Shown here piece after piece: positions 11,536 through 22,568 of a stretch of DNA of 64,000 nucleotides. The DNA lies in the NCBI GenBank assembly GCA_958450365.1, contig CAUEEP010000730.1:2169001-2233000 (forward strand), in the 5' to 3' direction. Under the pieces are notes generated by a model. It was not told the DNA's origin, searched no databases, and saw only the letters and a program-made list of their open reading frames with translations. Origin of the DNA: Mesorhabditis belari (taxonomy: Eukaryota > Nematoda > Chromadorea > Rhabditida > Rhabditidae). The translations under genes were made by a program, and so were the position numbers. The stretch's first letter is position 1, and each line of letters begins with the position of its first letter.

Positions 11536-13613
11536 ATGCCATTCGTGACATATTTTGAGAAAATCTCAGCCTGGGAGAAATGTCTGCCCGATCATCGATA
11601 TGTCTTCTTTGTTGATCCACTCCGAAAGTGAGTGAAAATTATCGAATATCTACAAAGGCTTTTCGTTCAGAAATTACGCTTTTTAGATTCATCTTGCAAA
11701 CGGTTTTCCCCGTTCAATTCACGTTGGGAGTACTGGGGAATTCGTTAATATTCTGGGTGCTCACTTCTGGTGATGCGGCAAATATTGCATCGGATTTGGT
11801 GAGTTTCACTGGATCATCAATAGAAAATGTTTACCAAAACTTTTCGAATTCAGTTAGCCGCCGTCTCCCTTTGCGATATGATGTTTCTTTTCATGATGGT
11901 CGGGGATTTCTGCTTTCTAATTAAATCTGTATTTTCAGGTCCCTCATTCATTGGCCTCAATCGACAGTTTGGCAAAACTCTATCACTTTCGATATTTCTA
12001 CATTAAAACGAAACAACACATGGCGGCGATTGCGAATTGGATGAGTGCGGCTGCGATTTGGTGAGGGAATGGCGGAATTGCAACAGAGCATTCTCAAATG
12101 ATTACGTATAAAAGATTACTGTATTCAGGTTGATTCTGGCAGTCTCATTGGAGCGTTTCCTAATCGTGAGATCTCCATTGAGAGCAAAACTTTATTGGGA
12201 ACGAGGAAGAATGGCCACTGTACTTGGATCGGTTTTTCTGATAACCGGTTGGCAAAAACCTTAGACAAATCTACTATATCTAAATCTACTATTACATTTT
12301 ATTCGACTGGTAATAAATAAAATTCAGGTATTTTAACGATTTATCATCATTTCGAGTACGATTGTCAAATGATCGCTTTCTGCAATGGAACTCAGCTTTA
12401 CGATATTTGCTATCCCGCTTCGGAATCCCATCCTGCACAGTTCGTTAAAATTGTTAATAAAGAAAGCATAGATATAAACATAGTTTATAAAAGTAGTTCT
12501 ATGTTTCAGATTTGGTTCTCGTGCTCAATACAACCCGACAAAAGCTGTTCAAATGTACATCCGTAGCTCAACGTTTTTCAACGCTGTTTTGGTGATGATT
12601 CTTTCACTATAAATACTTAATAGTATGCTATTCTTCTAGATATTTAAAAATATATTGACGTCTATTATAAAATAATAAAATAATCCTTCCAGGTTGTTCT
12701 CGTTCCAATGGTTGTCGTCGTTGTATTAAATATTTGCCTCCTTCGGGCATTGCGTCTCTCAACAGAGAGAAATATCGAGAATTCTTTGCTCACTTCGTCT
12801 TTCTCTCGAACACAACAGGTTCTTTATAATAAATTCTCATTTTTTTAGTTGTGTATATTTCAAAACGCTTGCGCATTCGTTTAAAATTTTTATTTTTAGA
12901 AAACGAGACGAAGAGTGACAGCAACGGTGGCTGCGATCGGGTTATGCTTTGCCATTACACAGGTTTCTTGAAAAATATAATCACTTTAAAATTAATGAAG
13001 TATGGAAATGAAATGTAGACAAATCAAATTGAATTTTGAAACCCAACGGTAATTAGGGTCCATCAGCGGTAATGGCCATTTGGGAGCTCGTCGCCGGTTT
13101 TGACAATGTCGGAGAAATGTTCTACAAAATCTCCAGGTTGAGTATTTTGTTAGTAATCTAATTGTGACAATATTTCATCGTCTAGAGATCAATTTAGCAT
13201 AACGAATAGCCTGGTCGTCATGGGAAAAACGCTGAATTTTGTGCTCTTTTGCCTCTCCTCGGAACATTTTCGCTTGAAATGTCTACGCTCGTTTACAAGG
13301 ACATTTCCATCGGTAACTTATCAAAAGGAAAATAGAATTATATTACAATTAAAATGTAATATAATTATAGCTTTCTCGTTCGGTTTCCCGTTTTTCGAGG
13401 GGTAGACGATCATCGGAAAAAAATTCGCTCGATCGACCGGCGAGTGTTCGATCAAACAGACCCTCAAGCTCGAAAACGTAAGAAAATTGAAAATCTAAAA
13501 GATATTTTAAGAGCTTAAAAGATAATTTATTAGAGACACGTCTCAAAAATCGTTATTTTCCCAAATTTTTGAACAATTTCAGTATCGAAAAGCCGCCGAC
13601 AACTCTCGTCTAG
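11536..13613 (+). CDS. Neuropeptide GPCR, FMRFamide/myosuppressin-receptor-like
   Basis: Second class A receptor on the same strand, in about 13 short exons with consistent phases. The start is MPFVTYFEKISAWEKC. TM1 is FPVQFTLGVLGNSLIFWVLT, with the conserved GN. TM2 begins LAAVSLCDMMFLFMM, with the conserved D. The TM3 end is LILAVSLERFLIVRSPLRAK, with ERF in place of DRY. TM4 leads to an extracellular loop rich in Cys, including CNGT and ICYPASE. TM5 is a Val-rich segment (VVLVPMVVVVVLNICLLRAL) preceded by MYIRSSTFF. The inner loop KTRRRVTATV leads into TM6 IGLCFAITQGPSAV, a signature common in nematode FMRFamide-type receptors. TM7 contains NSLVVMGKTLNFVLFCLSS, followed by a basic Ser/Arg tail. 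The gene is distinct enough from its neighbour that a recent tandem duplication is not obvious. The ligand is unknown. Confidence 0.88.
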
Positions 13614-14100
13614 AACCTTTTTGTGTTGATCATAGATGAATGTTAGCCCTTGTACATATGTCGATTTTATTTTATGAGAATAAAAACGGGTTTATTGCAA
13701 ACAGCAAATCAGCTTTTTAAACTTTCAAGTTAAAATATTTTTTGTTTTTCTCAATCTCGGGAAAGTTGTTGATGATTTGACCTTGGGAAAGAGAAGGAGA
13801 AAATGAAAAGGAAACAAATTTACCCTGTTCATTTCTCAAATCCCGAATAGTCTCCGAGAGAGAGAGAATGCCCGGGGATCGGGTAATAAAGCCTTGCTAG
13901 GATTTGTCTTTTTGCATCTTTTTCTCTTTTTCTTTGGTAATTTCGCAAAATCACCCCCGCAATCACATTAGCCTTCACATCGGCATTTGACCCCTAAATT
14001 TTGAGATCGGGAGAGAAAAGAGAAAATTAGAAAAAGATTTGGTGAGTATATAAGTAAATGGGGAACTTTGGGAGTAGTCCGTCTTGACTTTTCGAGAGTG
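13614..14100. other. Spacer and promoter of the cuticle collagen
   Basis: About 490 bp between the receptor stop and the collagen start. A TATATAA element sits at 14047-14053. No other feature was recognised. Confidence 0.6.
14047..14053 (+). promoter_or_regulatory. TATA box of the collagen gene
   Basis: TATATAA located 48 bp upstream of the collagen ATG with no splice acceptor in between. This implies a short unspliced 5' leader and a classic TATA promoter, as is common for strongly expressed cuticle collagens. Confidence 0.7.
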
Positions 14101-15355
14101 ATGAGCGTCGAACGAGTACTTGTGGGAGCCGCCACGTTTGGCTCCATCTTTGCCTTGCTTATGGCCGGATATGCCTTCCCGAAGATCCTCTCCGATCTGT
14201 CTGATGTAAGAAATTTTTGTAATTGACTAATATTTCCAACTCCCAGTACAGTACGCCAAAGCAACAAGTATTCAACCAAAAATATTTCAGGTTCACTCCC
14301 GTGTGAGCGACACCGTCAAGGTGTTCAGCGTTGACGCCGACGCCGCCTGGGGAAGCATCATCGATCTCCAGATCTCGGTAGGATGATTCACAATATAAAA
14401 TATTTAACCCAATCCCTCCCTTTCAGTCATCTCCTCCATCGGTCCGCGAAAATCCCTTCAACTCGATCTTCCGTCCAAAACGTCAGGCGAACGGTCTCCC
14501 CGCTTGGTGTCAATGCGCTCCATCCAAGCCTAACTGCCCCCGCGGACCACCCGGCCCACCTGGACCCGCTGGAACCGCCGGAGCCCCTGGTATGCCTGGC
14601 CCAGCTGGACAAGACAACCACCATGTCTATCCATCGTCTTCTTGCCCACCAGTCGCCCACGATTGCCCTCAATGCCCACCTGGACCACCTGGACCCGATG
14701 GACCAATGGGATCAGCCGGTATACTGTAGCAATTCTCTTGGAGAAACTATTCGTTTTAGGACCAATGGGTAACCCTGGAGCCCCTGGAGGAGCTGGCCAG
14801 CCTGGATCTGATGGACATCCCGGAGGACCCGGACAACCGGGTGGACCTGGTCCCGCTGGACAAAATGGAAAGCCTGGAGCTCCCGGACAGCCCGGAAGAG
14901 ATGCTGTGCAGAGCAGTGGCTCGCCTGGAAGTCCCGGACCCGCTGGACGCCCTGGACCCGCTGGACATCCTGGTAAGAGTATCAATTCTAAGATAATCAA
15001 AGCATAAACTGAACTTTTGCCTAACAATTGGGATTTAGGAAAGCAAGGAGGCCCTGGAGGACCTGGACCCGCTGGAGACGCTGGACCAGCTGGTGCACCT
15101 GGACAACCTGGAGGCAACGGAATTCCCGGTTAGTGAAAGTTGATTTTGAAATACTTTACAGTTTTAACAGTAAAATGCTTAAATCCAAATTTTCAGGAGG
15201 AGCCGGACAAGCCGGATCAGATGGACAGCCCGGCAAGGATGCTGCTTACTGTCCGGTTAGTTTAACAACGTTTAACATCAGCATAACAATTCAAATTAAA
15301 GTGCCCACCCCGAAACGGAGCCTATGTCGCGAAACTCCGTCGTTACCGTGGATAA
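14101..15355 (+). CDS. Cuticle collagen (nematode Col_cuticle_N type)
   Basis: A 299-aa secreted collagen that forms part of the cuticle. Seven exons fit exactly: 14101-14205, 14291-14377, 14427-14718, 14760-14972, 15039-15128, 15197-15255 and 15302-15355. Residues 1-64 form the cuticle-collagen N domain with a membrane-anchor segment ([18 protein letters not shown]). A subtilisin-type processing site, RPKRQ, follows near residue 83. Next come a Cys pair ([11 protein letters not shown]), a short Gly-X-Y block, a second Cys cluster ([11 protein letters not shown]) and a long Gly-X-Y region with short breaks (DAVQSSGS). The C-terminal non-collagenous end carries CPCPP and finishes KLRRYRG. All introns within the Gly-X-Y part are phase 1 and split Gly codons, the usual collagen arrangement. 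Which C. elegans collagen is orthologous cannot be decided by eye. Confidence 0.95.
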
Positions 15356-15897
15356 ATGTGTTGCAAACAAAAGCAATAAACATTGGCATGAAATCGTTTT
15401 CTTGCACCCAGAACAAAAGTGTTAAAATCATACAGAATGTACAGAAAGAGATTGTTTTGAGAATCGATGCACATAAATGAGAAATTTTAAATAGGAGATG
15501 AGCGAAGGCGCTGTGGAAAAGGAGAGGCACTTCCATTGGTGTCCGTTGATTTATTCGACTCTTTCGTCGCTCGTTCGGCTGGCGGATGAGGGCGGAGAGG
15601 TTGGACCTGGAAAGGAATTCTTCCATCTCGATTTCTTCTTGCAAAATAGTTCTTTTTAGGCAGCTGTAAATCTTTCTGAGTCATCATCCCAATTTTTTTG
15701 CATTTTCAAATCCGCCCTTTCAAGCGCAACAAAATCTTAATTGAAGCCTCGGGAATTGTTTTTCAAGCGAAAACTCCAAAGATATTAGTTGATATTTTTG
15801 GGGCAGAGACTATCAGATTCCCAATCCCTCGAGAATCTTTTTTACTTTTTCCATCCAGTTACTCAAACTACAAACACAATATTTTTCCTATTCTCAC

Positions 15898-18521
15898 TCA
15901 AAAATGCAAAAAGATTTTACTAGCTTGACTGACCAGAGTCACTTGCTGATCTGGACTCAAGCAAATCGAGAATAGCGTAAGGACGATCCGGGTACGCAAC
16001 TTTCGATGGAACACCAGCACGAGAATGCTGAAAACTGGCATATGATAATGTTTTGTAAATCTTGAGATTCTAAGCTTATATTAGGTTGTCCCATAAAAAC
16101 CCAGAGATTTTGAATTTCATTTATTTTTTTTTTTTTCTTCTCGAGTTGGCTTCATTCGATCGACTGCAACTCTCTTCTCGTGTCGACCCCTAAAAAATGA
16201 ATGCTAGTGCAAGAAAGAAAAAAGTTTTAGCATGAAAAAGAAAAAAAGATGAATACAAAACGTAGTGTTGTGAGCGAGTAGTGATTAAAACAAAAAATCT
16301 CTGGATTTTTATGGGACAACCTAATAACCTAACTTCTGACTTATATTACTGACATTTTTTTCCCAAAAGGTACTCAGTTCTTATGACACACACCCCGATA
16401 TCGCCCTTCCTAACACTCGATTCATCGTGGTGAGCACGAAGTATTGCGTGAGGTTCGTGATCTGTAATTTCCCCAATAATCTATGAAAGTTTTGTCTAAT
16501 ATATATTAAAGATAGATTGCTAAAAGTATCACCGTAGCTGTGGCTACAACATAACCCGCCAGCACACACTCGATACAAAGAAATACCGATGCACACAGGG
16601 ATTGATATAAAAATTGAAGATCCGAGGCTTTCATCTTGGTCCGAATTGTCTGAATGTTAACATTTGGGTTTAGGCAGCTTAAGCAATTTCGAATTCTAGA
16701 GTATTTTCGTATTCTTTAGACTCACCGAACTGAAGAGCACTCTTGCTGCACAGCTCATATCAGATAAAAGAGAAATTGTGGAGAGACTGATCAACAAATA
16801 CATTTCGATGTTCACCTAGAGAAACGGGATTGTTAAGGTCTATACTTTGCGAATGATCACTGATCTTAGATATAGCTAACGTTTTATACAAACCCTTAAG
16901 AAATTGACGCATCGTTTAGCGGAATCGGACCACGAAGAGATGGCAAGATATGATTGGACTGCGTTGAATTGGACACCCGGACAAATTTCTGAAAAACTTC
17001 TTTTCGTTCACCGATCGTAATATAAGTTGTACTGCTATTCGGATATTCAGTTTCACAGAGTTTCATTACTGAACTTCAATGATTGCCCCAATTAAGTCTA
17101 GACTGGCTCTTTCAATAAAGCGAATAAACTTGTTTGTTTCAAATCACTCCTCGCTTTTTGACCTTTATCTCTTCTCGATTTTTGTTCACCGGTTTTTTGA
17201 TAGGCTAGATTAGACGATCTTTGAGATGGAATTTACTCATTTTGTTTGTTTCTGAATAGATCCCTAGAGAGAACTTTGAATGGAGATTCTAGAAGGAGAC
17301 TGGAAGAAGAAATTTCTAGAAGAAAAAACTCACTGAGAATGAAGAATAAGAGATGACCAATGGCGGCAATCCAAATAAATGAGCACAGCCAAATGGTGAG
17401 TCGAACAGTCGCGTGTTGATAGTATGAAAGGGGGAAAAGCACGGCGATTGCTCTAAAATTTGTGGTTTTGAAAATGTCTTACAGTTCAAAGGCAGTTTTC
17501 CTTTTGTTTTTACCTAACAATACTAGAAAATCAAAAATTCTTGCCCGTCAACAAAGACTCAAACTTTTTGTGTGGCCAATATTCCCTGATCCCAATGAAT
17601 TGATCTATCAAAACACGCTTATTTTTAAAAACAGGCAAGTTCTCAGTTTTCTTTTCAAAAAAGTTTTTGATTTCGATTAATTCGACCGTTTTGAATAATA
17701 AATTTCGAAGTAATTGAATCTTTTTTTCTACATGTTCGCAAATTGTAAACTTTGCTGCTGAAAGACTACATTCCCTAATGGAATTTTGTTTCAAATTCGA
17801 GAAAAAAAATGCGATTTGATTCTTTATAATGCGTCAATTGGTGAAATTTCTACCTGTTCATTGAGAGACAAAAAGCACAATATTGTCCGACGAAAAAAAG
17901 ATACCAAATAATGACAGAAAGTGAGGTCATCGGTTCACTGTTTGACCATCCCAAACCCCTAAAAGTGGATGGGTTCAGGATTTTGAAAGTGCAAATTTCT
18001 GACTATGAATCTGGAGTATCTGAAGATACCTTATCGAGAAAGCTATAGAGTTAATCTATGTGTTACGTCCGTTATTGAATAGATCCAATAACGGACGTAA
18101 AATAGAGATCAAACGGTTTCATCAGAAAATCGAGTAAGCCGACCAAAACCGGCTCTAATCACAGCAACACCAAGGCTTACTGATATATTAAACGTTTCAA
18201 ACTTACATAATCATCATCGGTCCCACAAAACACAAGTAAATAGTCGAGTAGGCAAAGTTCGCGAATGTCGTATTAATACAGATGATACCGGTTGAGTGAC
18301 GGAATTGGGGATCGGTGGCGACAAACCATGTGGCCAGACCATTTGAAAGGAATCCCACAAAGGAAATCTGAAAATGATGGCATTGAAAGCTAAAGGTTAG
18401 AGTTGGTTCTGATACAATTTCTCTTGTAAGTACACACAATACTCACCCCAATAACGATGATTCCAAGTGATAATTGATCGATTTGACTACCAGGACTCGT
18501 CGAATTTGGCCCGGAACTCAT
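15898..18521 (-). CDS. Serpentine receptor, probably Srx-like 7TM chemoreceptor
   Basis: A roughly 320-aa receptor read on the reverse strand. Exons in order: 18521 down to about 18447 (MSSGPNSTSP, with an NST sequon, leading into TM1), about 18367-18206 (FVGFLSNGLATWFV and a TM2 with IICINTTFANF), about 17945-17854 (TM3, ending CLSMNR), about 17453-17335 (TM4), about 16981-16889 (loop with CPGVQF), about 16814-16727 (TM5), about 16651-16542 (KASDLQFLYQ then TM6), about 16450-16376 and about 16032-15898 (TM7 ILVLVF, then HRKLRTR). MNR replaces DRY, and the FLYQ segment before TM6 resembles Srx receptors. The chemoreceptor role is inferred from family. A mariner MITE occupies the intron that splits TM7, and another intron holds a perfect hairpin. 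The Srx assignment is less sure than the 7TM call. Confidence 0.78.
16081..16324. mobile_element. Mariner-type MITE in an intron
   Basis: About 244 bp bounded by near-perfect inverted repeats, TTAGGTTGTCCCATAAAAAC on the left and its reverse complement ending at 16324. The repeats extend about 31 bp with one mismatch and are flanked by TA on both sides, the mariner target. The interior has no transposase. It lies in the last intron of the reverse-strand receptor. Confidence 0.85.
18063..18100. repeat. Perfect 15-bp hairpin in an intron
   Basis: TTACGTCCGTTATTG, an 8-nt loop AATAGATC, then the exact reverse complement CAATAACGGACGTAA. It lies in the intron between TM2 and TM3 exons of the reverse-strand receptor. 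No TA-flanked longer element was recognised around it. Confidence 0.85.
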
Positions 18522-20457
18522 CCAAGAATCAGTCTGTTGACTTCTTTCCTTTTTTTCTTCCTTTCACGTTTCCGATGACCGGTACTGAAAGTTTTGACCA
18601 TCGATATGAAATTAAATTTACGAAAGAAAACCAAATAAAATCAGAATGATTGGGGGAAACGCTTGACTCATTGTAGGAGTGATTATTGAGCAAAAAAGAA
18701 AGTGTTTCGAATTTGATTTTCCCGACACTTTGCGCAATTCTCAAAGTAATGTGAATGAAGGTAAATCACATGTGTTCAAAAAAGTAATGGGTTGGAGAAA
18801 AATAAAAAAGTGTAACTAGGCTTGATTTTTTTGTGATTGTGCTTGTGTTACAGCTGTGTTACAGCTACTTGCGTACAAGAGTTATATTGTTGGATTTCAT
18901 TAGTTCAGAAATTGAGTACCAGGGGTAATTGTAAAGAAAAAGTTTGGGTTTCATCATTTTTGGATATGGGTTGCAAAAATTGATTTAAAGCAAGTGGTGG
19001 TGCTGACAATGAAAAGCACAAAGCTGCACTGCAACTGTAACACTTAAGAAGTCAGGAGTTAAGCGAAAAAACAAAATACCTATGAATAGGCAAACGATAG
19101 GTGAAATCCATTGTTCTGTAAACGAATCGAAATGATCTTTCGATTGGTTGAGAAAGAAGGGAGGACACTGATGGTGAGGGGAGAGGAGCGGTCCTTGAGG
19201 GAGTCCCTCATGTGATCCTCCCCTCCCTCTTCTTCCCTCGAATGTTCAAGAATCTCTGCATTTCTCCATTAAATATTTCAATTAAAAGCATAGTCTATCA
19301 CAAAGTCTTTTCTGCTTCTCCTTTTTTCAATTCAGTTTCAAATGAATCGAAATCCCTAGAGATGGACATTGCATCAACACCGATGATCAACCTTATCTGA
19401 AACATTGAAAAGTAAACAATTTAATGACTTTAGTATTAGAAGATAAACGTGAAAGTGATTAAGAAAGAGCAAAAAGGTACACGGGAATCAAAAATCAAGA
19501 TCAAGACTGTCAACTAGACTGTTTGGTTCAAAGATCTGGAAAATATGGATTTCATTGGCTAAAAGGTTGGTCGGTGAATGCATGAGAGACGGTGAATCCT
19601 ATATTGGGGCTTGTCAATTCAAGCAAAGGGCCGACACTGCAAGCTAGTTATTATCTTCTTTTGCAGTATTAAAACGCATATAATAAAGCAGTCAAAAATT
19701 CGATTGTGAGTTAGTTTTACTCCTCCTTGACAGCATTTATATGCCGCCAATTTCCAAAGGGCAAAACATTGCATCGAACCTGTTGTGATGGCTGTTGTGA
19801 TGGAAATCTTCATTTCTTTCTCTCCAAAAATTCCTCTAGAACGTAACGCTTCTGTAAGCAATTATGTTTGCGTGTATTTTTAGACGCTTTACTCGAAAAT
19901 CACGAGAATTTTTGGGTGATCAGAGGCCTCATTTCTGAAGGAGGATTCCCCCGAGAAGTTGGGATTATTTTGAAAGAAAATAATCTTCTCTCATCCTTAG
20001 ATCACTCGAATCTTTCGCATTTTTCTCATATAGACTTTTTTGTGCGAAGTTAATAAATAAATTACTACATGTAGCTTTTTGATCAGAGGCGAAAACTTTT
20101 TTGGAGAAATTGTGTTTGGTTCAAAAATCGGGGTACACCTCATAATTTTTCATCTCTACAGCAAGAGTTGAGCAATGTTTACAAAGTGGCGAGTAATTGA
20201 ACCAATTTTCAAATGTATATTTGAAAGTCAAAAATTAGAAAAATGGATATGGTAGTGTTGGATATCAAAAATGGATATCAAATTTGAGTGAGTGAGATTT
20301 GAAGCACGTTTTGGGGTGTTGTCTACTTTTGAAGACTGTTGGAGTCTGTTGTCTACTTGTAAGACACCAAGTCATCGATTAAAACAATCATTTATTAAGA
20401 CAAGAATTACCGAAAAGTGAAATAGTGACCCAAAATAAATAACAAAATATTCTTTGT
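18522..20457. other. Spacer between receptor and P5CR genes
   Basis: About 1.9 kb with short unrelated open frames and minor low-complexity runs. I found no exon chain, structural RNA or mobile element. It should contain the promoter of the reverse-strand receptor and the 3' end of the reverse-strand reductase gene. Confidence 0.6.
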
Positions 20458-22568
20458 TTACTCTTTTTTCGTCATTGCTTTGGCCCTTTCATTGGCCGCT
20501 CGAACCGCCTCGATAAAACCCGATCGAACACCTACAAATTCTGTTTTTTTTTTCAAAGTAAAACTCGTTTTCTTCAAGAAATCACTAATAAGAAACACGA
20601 GAAACTCTCGTTTTTATGTTTTCTTTATAATTGTGTTTGATCAAGATCACCAATTATCGCTACTCTGATCTTTTCGTGTTAATATTATCTAAAGAAACAA
20701 TACTCTTTTCATTGAAAACTGCGAAATTTGAGTTTTGAACATTATGATCTATAGTTAAAATCACGTTTCGAGTACTTTTGGTAAATGAAATAATTAAGTA
20801 GTGGCAATCTTTGAGAGAGATTAATTATTCTCCGACGGTTAAATGTTTCACTGACTTTCATTTCCATTGCTAAGAAATTTGAGTACTCTTCGGTTATCTG
20901 AGTTTTCCATTTTAAAGCCGATTTTCAATTTGATACATTTCTTGCACTATTCACCGTTGGGTATAACCTATAAGTACCACCTCTTGCTTCAAGTTGTTGA
21001 ATGCCGGCAATGGTTGTACCACCCGGTGAGCATACTTTATCCTTCAACGCTCCCGGATGCTCGCCCGACTCCAGCACCAATTTCGCCGCTCCCTAGAAAT
21101 CAAAACTTCAAAAGTGTATAGTATGTGACTAAAGTTGATTTCATATAAAAGCTCTTGTTCAGCTTCTCTAGAACAAGCAACAAAACTTTACCTTTGAACA
21201 AAACTTTATAAGATGATTTGCAATTGACGATTTATTATAGAGATTTGAGTTCATTTTGTAAACGTCAAACACCAATTATCCAATAAGTGAAAAACGATAG
21301 CAGAGTTTCTTTTGCCATGCCAAAGTTCTTTTTCAATTCTCCCAAAGCCAAAGTTCTTCAATTCTATAATGGGTTGTAAGTGGTTTTTTCGTTAAAAGTT
21401 TATTAGATTTTTAAGCTTAAAGATATTTAGATATAAAAAGAAACCATGACTGCTTGAGCGACGAGTTGAGTTGAAAGATAACGAGGAACACCCGATAGAA
21501 CTCCGCCATCAGAAAGACCTTCAATCATTGTGAAAGCCTGCAAAATTCAATTATGACATCAGTTAAATCATTCATAATAACAATGTGATCATATTTCTTT
21601 TGATACTTCTTTCCAACATACCCATGCAGGAGTACATCCGGCAAGTGTGCCAGCTGCATCAAAGGTTTCCTCGTCAACGGGAAGACACAATCCGGTGCAT
21701 TCAGCAAATGAACGAACAACTCGTAACTAAATTTTGAATATTATGTGCCACTTATAATGGAACTGTTTTGTTTTGTTTTCAAAACCAACAACAATAGGGG
21801 AAACAGATGGTTGAGCCGAAATGATCGACGCTCCCGCGCCGATGCTTGAAGCGATATTTGGATGAAGTCGCAATAAGGGAGGATTCTCTGGTTGATGAGA
21901 TGACGAGTCACAGCCTGACAACTAAAATATGAGACTTAGATGGCCTTATTCCGTTATCAACATTTTCTTTTCACCTCTTGATCGAGCACTTTCAAATTCA
22001 CGCCGGCCATCAACGAGATACAAACTTGAGTGAGTGGTCTGATCTGTGAATGATTTGCTAATGTGAATCATAAATGATTCCCATAAATCTTACTCACTTG
22101 ATCAAAAAGCTCCAATCTTGCTTGCGGTTTCACGGCGATGAAAACAAGAGCTACAAAATCTCTCATAATTGATTACAGACAATGAAGGTCACCTTTGGGA
22201 AATTTCTTTAAAACTTCTCGATTATTCATACTCAAATGCATGTATCCTTTATTCTAAAGCGATTAATTTGTTAGAAATTAAAGACCTGAATTCATATTCA
22301 GTTGTTTCTACTTACCCTCCACTTGTTAAGAGTCACCTCACTACGTGCCGTTACTGCGATTTGCTCTTTTTGCACAAATCCTGAAAGCATTATTTTATTT
22401 GAACAAACACAACAATTTTATAAATCTATCAGCAGTTTATTATCTATTTATCAAACCTTTCTTGACGGCTCCATCAACCAAAGCTGTGGCCATATTCCCT
22501 CCACCGAGAAAGATGAGCATCGGCTCGATCGACTCCTCACTCTCACATATCTTTGACAGGGTTTCCAT
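20458..22568 (-). CDS. Pyrroline-5-carboxylate reductase
   Basis: Catalyses the last step of proline synthesis, NAD(P)H-dependent reduction of pyrroline-5-carboxylate. The start METLSKICE follows TTTTAAAG, a possible trans-splice acceptor. The N-terminal Rossmann motif is [16 protein letters not shown]. Next exons give [43 protein letters not shown] and a stretch containing [18 protein letters not shown]. Later exons give [20 protein letters not shown] and [19 protein letters not shown], matching the family's substrate-binding region. The family signature appears as [14 protein letters not shown] followed by [20 protein letters not shown]. The last intron uses a GTACTT donor and keeps the GG-VRSGF frame. 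The protein ends AKAMTKKE. About nine exons. Which P5CR paralogue it is, and whether it is mitochondrial or cytosolic, cannot be told; the short N terminus shows no clear presequence. Confidence 0.92.

Noticed and set aside
14530..15117. 195-codon reverse-strand Gly/Pro frame inside the first collagen
   Set aside because: It is the antisense of Gly-X-Y codons; the sense strand gives a full seven-exon collagen.
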